Assembly (NCBI GenBank): GCA_963844695.1
Contig: CAWJPL010000035.1
Coordinates: 432,564-496,563 of the forward strand
Source of the DNA: RYN-230 sp963844695
GTDB taxonomy: Bacteria > Actinomycetota > Actinomycetes > Streptosporangiales > Streptosporangiaceae
DNA: 64,000 nt
Direction: 5' to 3'
Position 1 is the stretch's first letter; each line of letters begins with the position of its first letter. The notes beneath the pieces were generated by a model that saw only the letters and a program-made list of their open reading frames with translations, made no database searches and was not told where the DNA came from. A program made the position numbers and the translations under genes. Positions 33,560 through 42,274 of the stretch are shown in pieces.

Positions 33560-34429
33560 TCACATTACCCACGACGGGACGATCTGAGCGAGCCGGTCCG
33601 GGTCGGAATACGCGCGGATCACGGTGATCACGCCTCCGCTTACCGAGAAGGCCATCACCGTAACCGGCCGTCCGCCGGCCACGACGAGGATGCCAGGCAT
33701 GCCGTCCACGACAACCCGGTGCGCGGGCGTGCCCCCGCCCCCGCCGGTCCCGGCCCGGCCGGAGACCTCGGCCGCACCGCGTACCACCAGGCCGCCGCCA
33801 GGACGGCTCCCCCGGAACTCAACCTCGGGCGCGAGTACGGCGAGCAGGCCCGCGACGTCTCCCCGGCCAGCCGCCTCGAGGAACGCGTCCACCACCTCCC
33901 AGGCCGCCTGGTCCGCCGCCGCCGGCGTGCCCAGCCGGATCCGGCCGCGAGCGCGGCTGGCCAGCATCTTGGTGGCGGCGGTACTCCGGTCCAGGATCCT
34001 CGCGATCGCGTCGAACGGGACCTCGAACACGTCGTGGAGGACGAACGAAACCCGCTCGGCCGGGGTGAGCGCGTCCATGACGACCGACAGCGCCAGGCCG
34101 ACGGAGTCGGCGAGGAGCACGTGGTCCTCGGGACTGACTCCGGGATGCGCCGTTGTCTCCGCCGTGAGCAGTCCCAGGCTGAGCTCGAGCGGCTGCTCGC
34201 TCCGGGTCCGGCGGCTGCGGAGCACGTCGAGGCAGATCCGTCCCGTCACGGTCGTCAGCCAGGCCCGCAGATCATCGATGCCCGCGCCGCCGGCGCGGGC
34301 CAGGCGCAGCCACGCTTCCTGCACGGCGTCCTCGGCGTCGGCGTGCGAGCCGAGAACGCGGAACGCGAGCGTGCGCAGGTACGGGCGCTGGGCCTCGAAC
34401 CCGGCGGCGAGCTGTTCTTCTCCGGTCAT
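33560..34429 (-). CDS. ECF sigma factor, ECF41/SigJ type
   Basis: The 289-residue sigma factor has region 2 (AFRVLGSHADAEDAVQEAWL), region 4 (ALTPAERVSFVLHDVFEVPF, then STAATKMLASRARGRIR) and the SnoaL-like C-terminal extension (VVDAFLEAAGRGDVAGLLAV ... RPGGGLVVRG). In ECF41 proteins this extension, with a DGGG-like motif, replaces a separate anti-sigma factor; here the motif appears as RPGGG. GGAGAGGA precedes the ATG. The divergent gene is a carboxymuconolactone decarboxylase-like protein, the classic ECF41 partner. Both genes carry the same promoter motif, so the sigma factor probably transcribes itself and its partner. Confidence 0.92.
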   Translation of the reverse strand: MTGEEQLAAGFEAQRPYLRTLAFRVLGSHADAEDAVQEAWLRLARAGGAGIDDLRAWLTTVTGRICLDVLRSRRTRSEQPLELSLGLLTAETTAHPGVSPEDHVLLADSVGLALSVVMDALTPAERVSFVLHDVFEVPFDAIARILDRSTAATKMLASRARGRIRLGTPAAADQAAWEVVDAFLEAAGRGDVAGLLAVLAPEVEFRGSRPGGGLVVRGAAEVSGRAGTGGGGGTPAHRVVVDGMPGILVVAGGRPVTVMAFSVSGGVITVIRAYSDPDRLAQIVPSWVM

Positions 34430-34464
34430 GATCCTCTCCGGCGCGGCGGCAGTCTCACTACCAG

Positions 34465-34495
34465 GACGCGGCCCGCACCGCCGAGGTAACGCCGG
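34465..34495 (-). promoter_or_regulatory. ECF41-type promoter of the sigma gene
   Basis: On the minus strand CCGGCGTTACC (34485-34495) is followed by exactly 16 bases and CGTC (34465-34468), about 36 bases before the sigma ATG. The ECF41 consensus is known as TGTCACA, 16 bases, CGTC; the -35 core here is GTTAC. Confidence 0.75.
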
Positions 34496-34525
34496 TGAGT
34501 GAAGACGGGGCCGCGTAACACCGGG

Positions 34526-34556
34526 CCGGCGTTACCTTCCGCGGCAGCCGTCCGTC
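34526..34556 (+). promoter_or_regulatory. ECF41-type promoter of the decarboxylase-like gene
   Basis: CCGGCGTTACC (34526-34536), 16 bases, then CGTC (34553-34556) repeats the minus-strand motif exactly in -35 sequence and spacing. It lies 43 bases before the ATG at 34600. The two -35 boxes form a perfect 11-bp inverted repeat. Confidence 0.75.
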
Positions 34557-34599
34557 TTAGTGCCGTCCGCCGATCCATGCTCCTGCTTGCGGAGGAAAG

Positions 34600-35055
34600 A
34601 TGTCAGCACGTATCGAGAACACCACCCCCGACCCCGACGTCACTACGGCCGTCCAGCACATCTACAAGGCCGTGTACGCCAGCGGCCTGCCGCGGGAGAT
34701 CGTCGAGCTGGTGCACCTGCGGGCCAGCCAGATCAACGGCTGCAGCGCGTGCGTCAACGCCGGCGTCCGCAGCGCGGGCCAGGGCGGCGTCAGCACGGAG
34801 AAGCTGCTCACCGTCGCGGCCTGGTACGAGAACCCCCTCTTCGACGACGCCGAGCGCGCCGCCCTGGGCGTCACGGAGGCGGCGACCCGGCTCGCCGACC
34901 GGCCCGGATCCGTCACTGACGACATCTGGGCCGAGGCCGCGAGGCACTACGACGACAAGCAACTCGGGGCGCTGGTGCTGATGGTGGCGCTCAGCAACTT
35001 CTTCAACCGCATCAACACCACCCTCCGGATACCCGCGGGGACCAGCTGGAGCTGA
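34600..35055 (+). CDS. carboxymuconolactone decarboxylase/AhpD-like protein
   Basis: The 151-residue protein carries the AhpD-like redox motif CSAC in QINGCSACVNAGVRSA and a downstream histidine-bearing helix. Such proteins act as peroxidase-like thiol enzymes or decarboxylases and are the usual targets of ECF41 sigma factors. GGAGGAAAG stands just before the ATG. It is transcribed away from the sigma gene behind an ECF41-type promoter, so its expression should depend on that sigma factor, probably in oxidative or envelope stress. Confidence 0.92.
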   Translation: MSARIENTTPDPDVTTAVQHIYKAVYASGLPREIVELVHLRASQINGCSACVNAGVRSAGQGGVSTEKLLTVAAWYENPLFDDAERAALGVTEAATRLADRPGSVTDDIWAEAARHYDDKQLGALVLMVALSNFFNRINTTLRIPAGTSWS

Positions 35056-35227
35056 ACCGCGCACTGGCGGTTCCCCGGGCCCGAACCCCCGGGTGACCGC
35101 TACCCCGAGCAGATCGCTGCCGCCAGGCGGGCCGCCTGTTGCTGCCTGACTCCTACCCGCCCTGAGGGGAGGGCTGCGAGCCACCCGCGATTGACCGAGA
35201 CCAGCCGCCTGTCTACCCTCGCATCTA

Positions 35228-35736
35228 TGCGGACTGCCCGACTGCGACATTCCGTACTAGGCGTACTCCTCCTAGCTGTCTCAGCTGCCCTGTTGATGGT
35301 CTGGCTGTGGTTCGGCTATCTGTGGTTCGGGATCGTCGCCGGCTTCGTTGTCGGGCTCGCGCTGATAGCCCTGATGCTCCGGAACGGATGGCACCAGACG
35401 AGTCCGGAAAGCCTCGAATCACGCGGTTTCAGTCCGGAATCCGACTGGGATTCCAATCTGATGGATCCAGGCCTGCACCGAGAGATGGTCCCCATAGTCC
35501 CGGCCTTCGGGCGCCGCGGGATATCCAATACCCCCATCCGGCGTCCGGCCGCCCAGCCGGCCCCGGGTCGTTCGCCCGGCGGCGTGCGCCGACAGCCTGG
35601 AGCGGCCAGCCCGACCGGCGGCGCGGCCGGCTTGCCCCGGAAGCCCTGGTCATGTTCGCCGAGGAGCGCGAGGCCGCCAGCATCGACGAAGTGCTCGGCG
35701 CACTCGACCGCGACCTGGTCGGCCTGGTGCCCGTGA
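35228..35736 (+). CDS. small membrane protein, unrecognised
   Basis: The N-terminal 60 residues form one or two convincing membrane helices (VLGVLLLAVSAALLMVWLWF, then LWFGIVAGFVVGLALIALML). The rest is low in protein character after about residue 100, where the downstream AAA+ gene occupies another frame. It may end through a frameshift into the AAA+ frame, making a membrane-anchored ATPase, or be a separate short protein. I recognise no family. Confidence 0.4.
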
Positions 35737-36518
35737 AGCGGTGGATCGAGGACATCGCGCTGCTGCTCCTGGTGGACCAGGCCCGGCAGAGATTCGGCCT
35801 CGAGGCCCCCCGGCCAAACCTGCACATGTGTTTCACCGGCCCGCCGGGCACCGGCAAGACCACCGTGGCGCTGCGCATGGCCGAACTCCTGCACCGGCTC
35901 GGCTACCTGGAAAGCGGGCACCTGGTGCACGCCATGCGCGACGATCTGGTCGGCCAGTACATCGGGCAGACCGCACCCAAGACCAAGCGCGTGCTCGACC
36001 AGGCCATGGGCGGGGTGCTGTTCATCGACGAGGCCTACTATCTGTACCGCGCGGCCGACTCCAAGGACTATGGCCAGGAGGCCATCGACATCATGCTGCA
36101 GGTGATGGAGAAGGAGCGCGACAATCTTGTGGTCATCCTTGCGGGCTACAAGGACCGGATGGACGACTTCTTCGAGAGCAACCCGGGCATGCATTCCCGG
36201 ATCGCGCACCACCTCGACTTCGCCGCCTACGATGCCGACGAACTCGTCGCGATCGGGCGGCTCATGCTCGAGCAGTCCAGTTACTACCTGTCCCCGGGCG
36301 CCGAGGAGGCGTTCCGCCAGTACCTGTCCCGCCGGATGCGCGGGCCCCGGTTCGCCAACGCCCGCAGCGTGCGGAACGAACTGGAACGCACCAGGCTCCG
36401 GCACGCGCGCCGGGTGGCCACTGACGCCAGCCGCGGTTGGAACCGCGACGACCTGATGCGCCTTGAGCCATCGGACATCCTGCCTAGCTGGGACTTGCTA
36501 GACAGTGATCCGTCGTAG
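35652..36518 (+). CDS. cbbX: CbbX/CfxQ-like AAA+ ATPase
   Basis: The 288-residue protein starting at ATG 35652 is a clear CbbX homologue: LDRDLVGLVPVKRWIEDIAL at the N terminus, Walker A GPPGTGKT, pore-loop region DDLVGQYIGQTAPKTK, Walker B VLFIDEAYYLY, and a C-terminal lid with FANARSVRNELERTRLRHA. CbbX remodels red-type Rubisco in autotrophs. No Rubisco gene is within 28 kb downstream or 35 kb upstream, so another client is possible. The frame is open upstream to 35307 with low-complexity sequence, which is not included. Confidence 0.85.
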   Translation: MFAEEREAASIDEVLGALDRDLVGLVPVKRWIEDIALLLLVDQARQRFGLEAPRPNLHMCFTGPPGTGKTTVALRMAELLHRLGYLESGHLVHAMRDDLVGQYIGQTAPKTKRVLDQAMGGVLFIDEAYYLYRAADSKDYGQEAIDIMLQVMEKERDNLVVILAGYKDRMDDFFESNPGMHSRIAHHLDFAAYDADELVAIGRLMLEQSSYYLSPGAEEAFRQYLSRRMRGPRFANARSVRNELERTRLRHARRVATDASRGWNRDDLMRLEPSDILPSWDLLDSDPS

Positions 36519-36540
36519 CTGCCTCGTAGTTTCCTTGATC

Positions 36541-36605
36541 GGAAGGGGCCTTTGACGTGGGAGCCGCCTATGGAACGACCGATCGATCTAGCAATTAGTA
36601 GGATG
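36541..36605. repeat. degenerate tRNA-Thr-derived attachment copy
   Basis: GGAAGGGGCCT followed by GACGTGGGAGCCGCCTAT matches the flank and 3' end of the tRNA-Thr-like copy at 37106-37140 with few changes, then degenerates (gaps in the T-arm part). It lies just upstream of an integrase relic, as the other end of an old insertion would. Confidence 0.6.
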
Positions 36606-36674
36606 AGAGCCACCGCGGTCAGTGTGCCATGGATGACGGCACAGTGGCCGTACTCCGCCAGCACAAGTCCGACC

Positions 36675-37048
36675 AAGGCCGCGGAGCAGCTGAAAGGCGG
36701 GAGACTCCTGGCGTGGCGTCAAAGACGGACACGTATTCACGACCGGCTTGGGCGAACCGATATACCCCGAAACTGTCATGTAACTGATGACCAAGCTAAT
36801 CCGCGCCCACAATCAACCTGAGACAGGGACCCAGGTCCCAAGGACCAGCTCCCGCACGCGCGGCTGCACGATCTAAGGCACATCCACGCCACGACCTTGC
36901 TGCTCACCGGCGTACCAGTTGAAGTCGTCGCAGCCCGCCTGGGCAACGAGGACCCGGCCATAACGCTCAGCATCTACGCCGAAGTAATCCGCAGCCGCCG
37001 AAGGCAGCCGCTGCGGACATCTTCGCCCAGGCCGTCAAGGCCGCATAG
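36675..37048 (+). pseudogene. tyrosine recombinase C-terminal relic
   Basis: Fragments in three frames read as the catalytic end of an actinobacterial phage/ICE integrase: AAEQLKGGRLLAW, then VFTTGLGEPIYPETV, a stop, LMTKLIRAHN, then LPHARLHDLRHIHATTLLLT, VVAARLGNEDPAITLSIYAE, and finally AAAADIFAQAVKAA before the stop. The HxxR box and the tyrosine (IYAEV) are present; the LGH histidine is replaced by Asn. At least one stop and two or three frameshifts make it non-functional. It lies between tRNA-Thr-derived repeats. Confidence 0.85.
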
Positions 37049-37105
37049 AACACCAACACTGTGAGCCGAGCCGTAAGCAAAATGAAACATCGTCTAGAAG
37101 ATGGC

Positions 37106-37200
37106 GGAAGGGGCCTCTGACCTGGGAGCCGCATATCGGAATCGAACCGATGAACAGGGCATTAGGAGAGCGTCGCTCTAATCGATTGAGCTAAGGCGGC
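37106..37200 (-). pseudogene. tRNA-Thr-derived pseudo-tRNA with flank
   Basis: Positions 37128-37200 (73 bases, minus strand) align over their whole length with the tRNA-Thr at 37234-37306. The D- and T-arms are intact, but the anticodon stem has lost pairing on both sides, the loop reads CTCCTAA (CCT instead of CGT), and the acceptor has one mismatch. The bases after it (TGCCGCGATC, then GGCGG and GAGTCTAC) are also duplicated beside the real tRNA. It is a decayed attachment copy rather than a working tRNA-Arg. Confidence 0.75.
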
Positions 37201-37233
37201 CTGCCGCGATCTGGCGGGGTACAGAGTCTACAA

Positions 37234-37306
37234 GCCGCCTATCGGAATCGAACCGATGACCTACGCATTACGAGTGCGTCGCTCTAACCGACTGAGCTAA
37301 GGCGGC
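37234..37306 (-). tRNA. tRNA-Thr (anticodon CGT)
   Basis: A 73-base cloverleaf is complete: acceptor GCCGCCT/AGGCGGC, D-arm GCTC...GAGC, anticodon stem ACGCA/TGCGT with loop CTCGTAA (anticodon CGT, codon ACG), and T-arm ATCGG-TTCGATT-CCGAT. The CCA is not encoded. It is the integration target of the relic element to its left. Confidence 0.97.
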
Positions 37307-37383
37307 ATGCCGCGATCCGGCGGCCCACCGAGTCTACCGGTCTGCTCCCCAGGCCGTACCCAGCCTCAGCCGGGCCGGCCGGG

Positions 37384-38986
37384 TCAGGGACAGACGGTGC
37401 CGCTGCGCGGGACAGCCAGGTCCACCAGATACCGGTTCACCAACCCGTCCACGCACGAGCTGCCCATCATGTACGCGGTATGCCCGTTGCCATCCCATCC
37501 CAGCAGCACCCCGGACTTCAGGTCCCCGGCCAGGGCCTGGGCCCAGCGGTACGGCGTGGCCGGGTCCCGCTTGTTCCCGATGACCAGGATCGGCGGCGCG
37601 CCCGCGGCCCGGATCGACGGCAGCGGGTCTGAGCGGACGGGCCAGTAGGCGCACGGCAGGCTGCCCCACATGATCGACGCCCCGAAGGCCGGCGCGGCCC
37701 GGGCGGCGGCCGCGGCCGCGGCGCGCCACCGGGACAGGCCAGACGGCCCCCGCCCCGAAGGCCACGGCCGGTCCAGGCATTCCACCGCCATGTTCGCGTC
37801 GGCGAGGTTCGTGTACTGGCCGGTGGCGTTCCGCTCCCAGAGGGCGTTGGCCAGCTCGACCAGCACGGTCGCGTCGCCGCCGAACGCGGACGTCAGCGCC
37901 TCGCGCAGCGTCGGCCAGTAGGCCTGGCTGTACAGCGCGGCCGCGATACCGTTCAGCACCAGGGCCCCGTCCGCGCGCTGGTTACTCAGGTTGTTGATCA
38001 GCGGATCCGCCGTGGCCCGGCTGACCAGGGCCTGGATCCGGGCCACACCCGCCGCCACGGAGCCGCGCCCCACGGGGCAGCCGGCCCGCGCGACGCAGTC
38101 CGCCACGAACGCGCGCAGCGCGACCTCGAAGCCCTGCCCCTGCACGATATTCATCCGCAACGAGGAGCTCGCGGGGTCGATCGCCCCGTCCAGGACCAGG
38201 GCCCGGACATGCGAGGGAAAGAGCTGCGCGTACCAGGTGCCCAGGTAGGTGCCGTAGGACTTGCCGAGATAGGTCAGCTTCACATCGCCGAGGGCGGCCC
38301 GCAGGACGTCCATGTCCCGGGCCGCGTTGGGCGTGCCCACCCACGGCAGCAGGGCTCCGGACTCGCGCTCGCAGCCCCGGGCGAACCGCTTCGCCTCGGC
38401 GACGACCGGGGCGAGGTGGCTGGCCCCGGCGAGGTTTTCGTTAGTGGAAAAGTAAGTGTCGAGCTGCGGCGCCGGTCAGGCATCCGATGGCGGGCTGGCT
38501 CGCGCCCACCCCGCGCGGGTCGAAGCCGACGATGTCGAACCGGGCCCGGACCGGGGCGGCGATCTCGCTGCGGGCCTGCAGCGCGTAGCTGATCCCGGAG
38601 CCGCCGGGGCCGCCGGGGTTGACGACGAGGGAGCCGATCCGCTGGGCCGGGTCGGTGGCGGCCAGCCGGATCACCGGCAGCGAGAACCGCCGCCAGGCGG
38701 GCCGGCGGTAGTCGAACGGGACGAGCAGCCGGGCGCACTGGAACCCCTGGTTGCAGGGCTGCCAGTGCAGCTTCTGGGCGTAGAAGCCGGCCAGCGTGGT
38801 CGGCGGCGGGCCGGGCGGCTCGGCGATCGGCGCGCTGGCCCGCGGGCTGGGCGCCGCGCTGGAGGCGGATGCGCGGGCGGCCGCGTGCCCGGCGGCGCTG
38901 GTGCTGCACGCGGCCAGGACGACGGCGGACAGCGCGCCGGTCAGCGCCAGTGCGCACCGGCGCCTGCGCCGGATCAGGAAAGCCAC
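37384..38986 (-). CDS. secreted lipoprotein protease (S33, TAP-like), one frameshift
   Basis: Two frames together make a protein of about 533 residues. The N terminus has a lipoprotein signal (LSAVVLAAC as lipobox) and the first half of an alpha/beta hydrolase (VNPGGPGGSGISYALQ, FDIVGFDPRGVGASQP). After a one-base loss near 38465 it continues LDTYFSTNENLAGASHL, the nucleophile elbow GKSYG, then APPILVIGNKRDPATPY and WDGNGHTAYM with acid and histidine, ending in a TAP-like domain with CVDGLVNRYL. It resembles tripeptidyl aminopeptidases. It lies 9 bp downstream of the RicT-like gene and is probably cotranscribed with it. Confidence 0.88.
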
Positions 38987-38995
38987 GGGGCGACG

Positions 38996-39844
38996 CTACT
39001 CCGCGGGGGTCGCGGCCGCCTGGTCACCGTACTTGGCCTCGTAGGCCTGGCGGGACCCGCAGACGCTCGCCTTCGGGCAGGCGCACTTGCTGCCGTCCCG
39101 GGCCAGTTTCACCACGATCTTGTCGCCCGGCACGCTGTGGCCGGTGACCACGCCGGGACCCTCGGGGGTCTCGACCGAGGAGCCGATGCTCGGGGCGTCC
39201 TTGCGGAAGTCCTGGTAGAGCGGGTGCTCGTACTTCAGGCAGCACATCAGGCGGCCGCAGGCCCCGGCGATCCGCAGCGGGTTGACCGGGAGTTCCTGGT
39301 CCTTGGCCATCCGGACCGACACCGGCTCGAAGTCCTTCAGGAACGTGGAGCAGCACAGGTCACGGCCGCACGGCCCGATGCCGCCCTGGAGCCGCGCCTC
39401 GTCCCGCGGGCCGATCTGGCGCAGTTCCACCCGGCCGCGCAGCTTGGCGGCCAGGTCGCGGACCAGGGCCCGGAAGTCGACCCGGCCCGGCGCGCTGAAG
39501 TAGATCGTGTACACGTTGGGGTCGTTGACGTAGTCCACCCCGATGATCTTCATGGGCAGGCCGTGCTCGCGGGCCAGCCGGCGGGCGGCCACCCGGGCCT
39601 CGGCGCGCCGGCCCCGGTTGGCCTCGTCCCGGGACAGGTGGTCGTCGGTGGCCAGCCCGGCGCACACCGGCAGCCCGTCCACGTCGTCGTCCACCCACTG
39701 CGGGGCCCAGATGACGTCGGCCACCTCGGGGCCGCCGTCGGTGGGCACGAGGACCTTGTCCCCGACCCGGGGCGTGAGCGACCCGGGGTCCAGGTAGTAG
39801 AGCCGTCCGTATCGTTCGAAACTGACGGCCATCATCATGCCCAT
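38996..39844 (-). CDS. PSP1 domain protein (RicT-like)
   Basis: The 282-residue PSP1 protein has the family's core cysteines: CGRDLCC and CGRLMCC, each within a conserved block (GGIGPCGRDLCCSTFLKDFE, GACGRLMCCLKYEH). The early part has SAPGRVDFRALVRDLAAKLR. In Bacillus the homologue RicT (YaaT) forms a Fe-S complex that affects RNase Y and competence; in actinobacteria the role is unknown, but the gene is conserved near holB and tmk. A further CxC...C group (KCACPKASVC) near the C terminus is extra. The ATG or GTG start is not certain within the MGMMMAV cluster. Confidence 0.9.
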   Translation of the reverse strand: MGMMMAVSFERYGRLYYLDPGSLTPRVGDKVLVPTDGGPEVADVIWAPQWVDDDVDGLPVCAGLATDDHLSRDEANRGRRAEARVAARRLAREHGLPMKIIGVDYVNDPNVYTIYFSAPGRVDFRALVRDLAAKLRGRVELRQIGPRDEARLQGGIGPCGRDLCCSTFLKDFEPVSVRMAKDQELPVNPLRIAGACGRLMCCLKYEHPLYQDFRKDAPSIGSSVETPEGPGVVTGHSVPGDKIVVKLARDGSKCACPKASVCGSRQAYEAKYGDQAAATPAE

Positions 39845-39921
39845 CGCCTCAGGTTACGGGGAGATCACGCGATCCGCTCCCCCGGGGCGGCCGATTTGCG
39901 CGGATTACGAGGTCGGGGGGG

Positions 39922-40404
39922 TCAGGCGGGAACGGTGTCGGTGCACTGGCACTGGACCAGCGCGGGCGGCAGGATCCGGGCCAGCACCTCCCGGTGCACG
40001 GACGCGGCCTCGGCATGCCGCCGCAGGCCATCCGGGGTAAGGAGGACGTAGATGCCGCGCCGGTCCTCGCCGCACAAGCAGCGCTCGACCAGGCCGTGCT
40101 TGACCAGCCGGTCGATCAGGCGGGACAGGGCGCTCTGGCTGAGGTGCACGGCGTCGGCCAGTTCCTGAGCCCGGAACTTGTGCTCCGGGCTCTCGGACAG
40201 CCGGTCCAGTACCTCGAACTCGCTCACGCCCAGACCCAGGTGGGCGAGTTCGTGGTCGAGCGCGGCGTTGGCGGCCGCATGGCTCGCGGTGATAGCCCGC
40301 CAGGTGGCTACCACCTGGTCAGCGGCCAGCGCGGGCGGCCGCTCGTCCGGCACCACGCGGCCTGCCGGTGCCTCCGGACGATCCTGGGACTGCATCACAC
40401 TCAC
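39922..40404 (-). CDS. MarR family regulator
   Basis: The winged-helix protein has LGVSEFEVLDRLSESPEHKF, recognition-helix region LADAVHLSQSALSRLIDRLV and wing CLCGEDRRGIYVLLT, all MarR-like; two cysteines (CLC) in the wing and CQC near the C terminus are unusual and could sense oxidants. GTG 40404 is chosen because TTGCAT, 17 bases, TACGAT form a promoter that ends 6 bases before it, so the mRNA is leaderless; the longer frame to 40494 would run through the operator. It is divergent from an MFS exporter and shares a palindromic operator with it. Confidence 0.9.
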   Translation of the reverse strand: MSVMQSQDRPEAPAGRVVPDERPPALAADQVVATWRAITASHAAANAALDHELAHLGLGVSEFEVLDRLSESPEHKFRAQELADAVHLSQSALSRLIDRLVKHGLVERCLCGEDRRGIYVLLTPDGLRRHAEAASVHREVLARILPPALVQCQCTDTVPA

Positions 40405-40410
40405 GAGCGC

Positions 40411-40493
40411 ATCGTAGCGCGGAACCAGATTAGATGCAACTGCATTAATTGCACTTGCATCTAGTGCACGTACATGCATATTGTCTGGGGTCA
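40411..40493. promoter_or_regulatory. divergent promoters with a 33-bp MarR operator
   Basis: A near-perfect 33-bp palindrome spans 40431-40463: TAGATGCAA at the left end, TTGCATCTA at the right, with TGCA cores inside. Each arm holds one -35 box: ATGCAA (40434-40439, read TTGCAT on minus) with TACGAT at 40411-40416 for the MarR gene, and TTGCAT (40455-40460) with TATTGT (40479-40484, 18-base spacer) for the exporter. A repressor bound here would block both promoters. Both transcripts would be leaderless or nearly so. Confidence 0.8.
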
Positions 40494-42161
40494 TGGAGTC
40501 AATCAGCCGCGCTCAGGCGGCATCTCCCTCCCAGTCCCTTCGTCCCCGGACAGCCCAGGGCTTCCCGGGCGTCCGCCCCCCGGCCGCCAGCGCCGCCCGA
40601 GCGGGCCGGCGCCCAGCGGTGGAGCCGGCGGCTGTGGGCCATCCTGATCGTGCTCTGCATGGCCCTGTTCCTCGACGCGCTCGACGTGTCGATGGTGGGC
40701 GTGGCCCTGCCCGACATCCGCGCCGACCTCGGGCTGTCCACGTCGTCGCTGCAGTGGGTGATCAGCGGCTACGTACTCGGCTACGGCGGCTTGCTGCTGC
40801 TCGGCGGCCGCGCCGCTGACCTGCTGGGACGGCGGCGCGTCTTCCTGGCCGCTCTCGCCTTGTTCGCGGTGGCCTCGCTGTTCGGCGGGCTGGTCAGCAG
40901 CGTCGGCCTGCTGATCGCCGCCCGGTTCGTCAAGGGCATCGCGGCGGCCTTCACCGCCCCGGCCGGACTGTCCCTGCTCACCACCACGTTCCACGAAGGC
41001 CCGATGCGCACCCGGGCCATCAGCGTGTACTCCGCCTTCGGGGCGAGCGGGTTCTCGCTCGGCCTGGTGCTGTCCGGCCTGCTCACCGAGGTGAGCTGGC
41101 GGCTGACGCTGCTGGTGCCGGCGCCGGTGGCGCTGATCACGCTGATCGCCGCGATCCGGTTCATCCCGCGCGCCCCCGCCTCGCGGGAGCCCCGCGGCAG
41201 CCGCCGGTTCGACATCCCCGGGGCGGCGACCGTGACCGGCGCGATGCTGCTGCTGGTCTACACCGTCGTCTCGGCTCAGCAGGCCGGCTGGGCGTCGGCC
41301 CGGACCGTGGGCTCGTTCGCGGTCGTCGCCGTTCTCCTCGCCACCTTCGTGGTGATCGAGCGCCGCAGCGTGGACCCGCTGGTGCCGCTGGGGATCTTCC
41401 GTTCCGGGCCGCTGACCCGGGCGAACATCGGTGCGATGACGCTGTTCGGCTCGTACGTCTCGTTCCAGTTCCTGGTCACCCAGTACCTGCAGACCCTGGC
41501 CTCCTGGTCCGCGATCGCCACCGCGCTCGCGTTCCTGCCGGCCGGCGTGATGGTGGCGGTGCTGTCCACCCGGATGAGTGCGATCATCGGGCGGTTCGGG
41601 ACCACCCGGGTCTCGGTGCTCGCGTTCGCCAGCCTGGTGACCGGCTACGCGGTGTTCCTCCGGGTCGGCGTCCAGCCCGACTATCCCTCGGTGATCCTGC
41701 CGGCGGTCATCCTGATCGGCGTCGCGTTCGGCCTGGGCTTCTCCGCGCTCAGCCTGGCCGCGACCGACGGTGTCGCCGACGCGGAGCAGGGCCTCGCGGC
41801 CAGCCTGTTCCAGACCTCGTTCCAGGTCGGCGGGGCGATCGTGCTCGCCGTCGTGACGGCGGTGGTGGACGCCGGGGGCGCCAGCCACATCACCTCGGCC
41901 CAGGCGACGCTGGGTGCCTACCGGCCCGCGCTGGCCGTGATCACGCTGGTGTCGGCGCTGGGCGCGGTGGCCGCGATCAGCGGTTTGCGGACGAGGACCC
42001 GCCAGGCCAGGCCGGCTCCGGTCCCGGTTCCGGCGCGGGTCCCGGCCGTGATCGTCGAGGCCGGCCGTCGCTCGAGGTGGCGCTCGCCGGGGCGGCCCCG
42101 CTGCAGCCACCGGGGCGGCGCTGGACATGGAGTCCGACCTCATCACCGGCACGGCCCGTGA
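40493..42161 (+). CDS. MFS drug exporter (DHA2-like), N-terminal frameshift
   Basis: The body is a multi-span MFS protein with the DHA2-type motifs LDALDVSMVGVALPDIRADL, LQWVISGYVLGYGGLLLLGG, RAADLLGRRRVFLA and FGASGFSLGLVLSG, about 14 spans. The natural start is ATG 40493, 8 bases after a TATTGT -10, which gives MESISRAQAASPSQSLRPRT; this frame passes into the MFS frame only by a one-base change near the C6 run at about 40575-40580. The homopolymer suggests a base-call error. The divergent MarR gene and shared operator indicate inducible efflux. The last 50 residues look frame-shifted too. Confidence 0.85.
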
Positions 42162-42231
42162 GGTGGAAGAGGACTGCGCCACGCCGCTCTGCATGTGACC
42201 TGAGGCAGGCCGTGGCTGACCTGGGTCCCAG

Positions 42232-42274
42232 GCAGTGCGCCGCCCAGCCTAGATGGGCTGGGCTGGCGCACTGC
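42232..42274. terminator. bidirectional long hairpin
   Basis: GCAGTGCGCC (42232-42241) pairs with GGCGCACTGC (42265-42274) and an inner CCAGCC pairs with GGCTGG, leaving a small loop. It lies between the MFS stop and the end of the convergent membrane-protein gene, whose stop is inside it. Confidence 0.7.

Noticed and set aside
37128..37200. Functional tRNA-Arg(CCT)
   Set aside because: The loop reads CCT, but the anticodon stem is unpaired, the acceptor has a mismatch and the body is a copy of the neighbouring tRNA-Thr.
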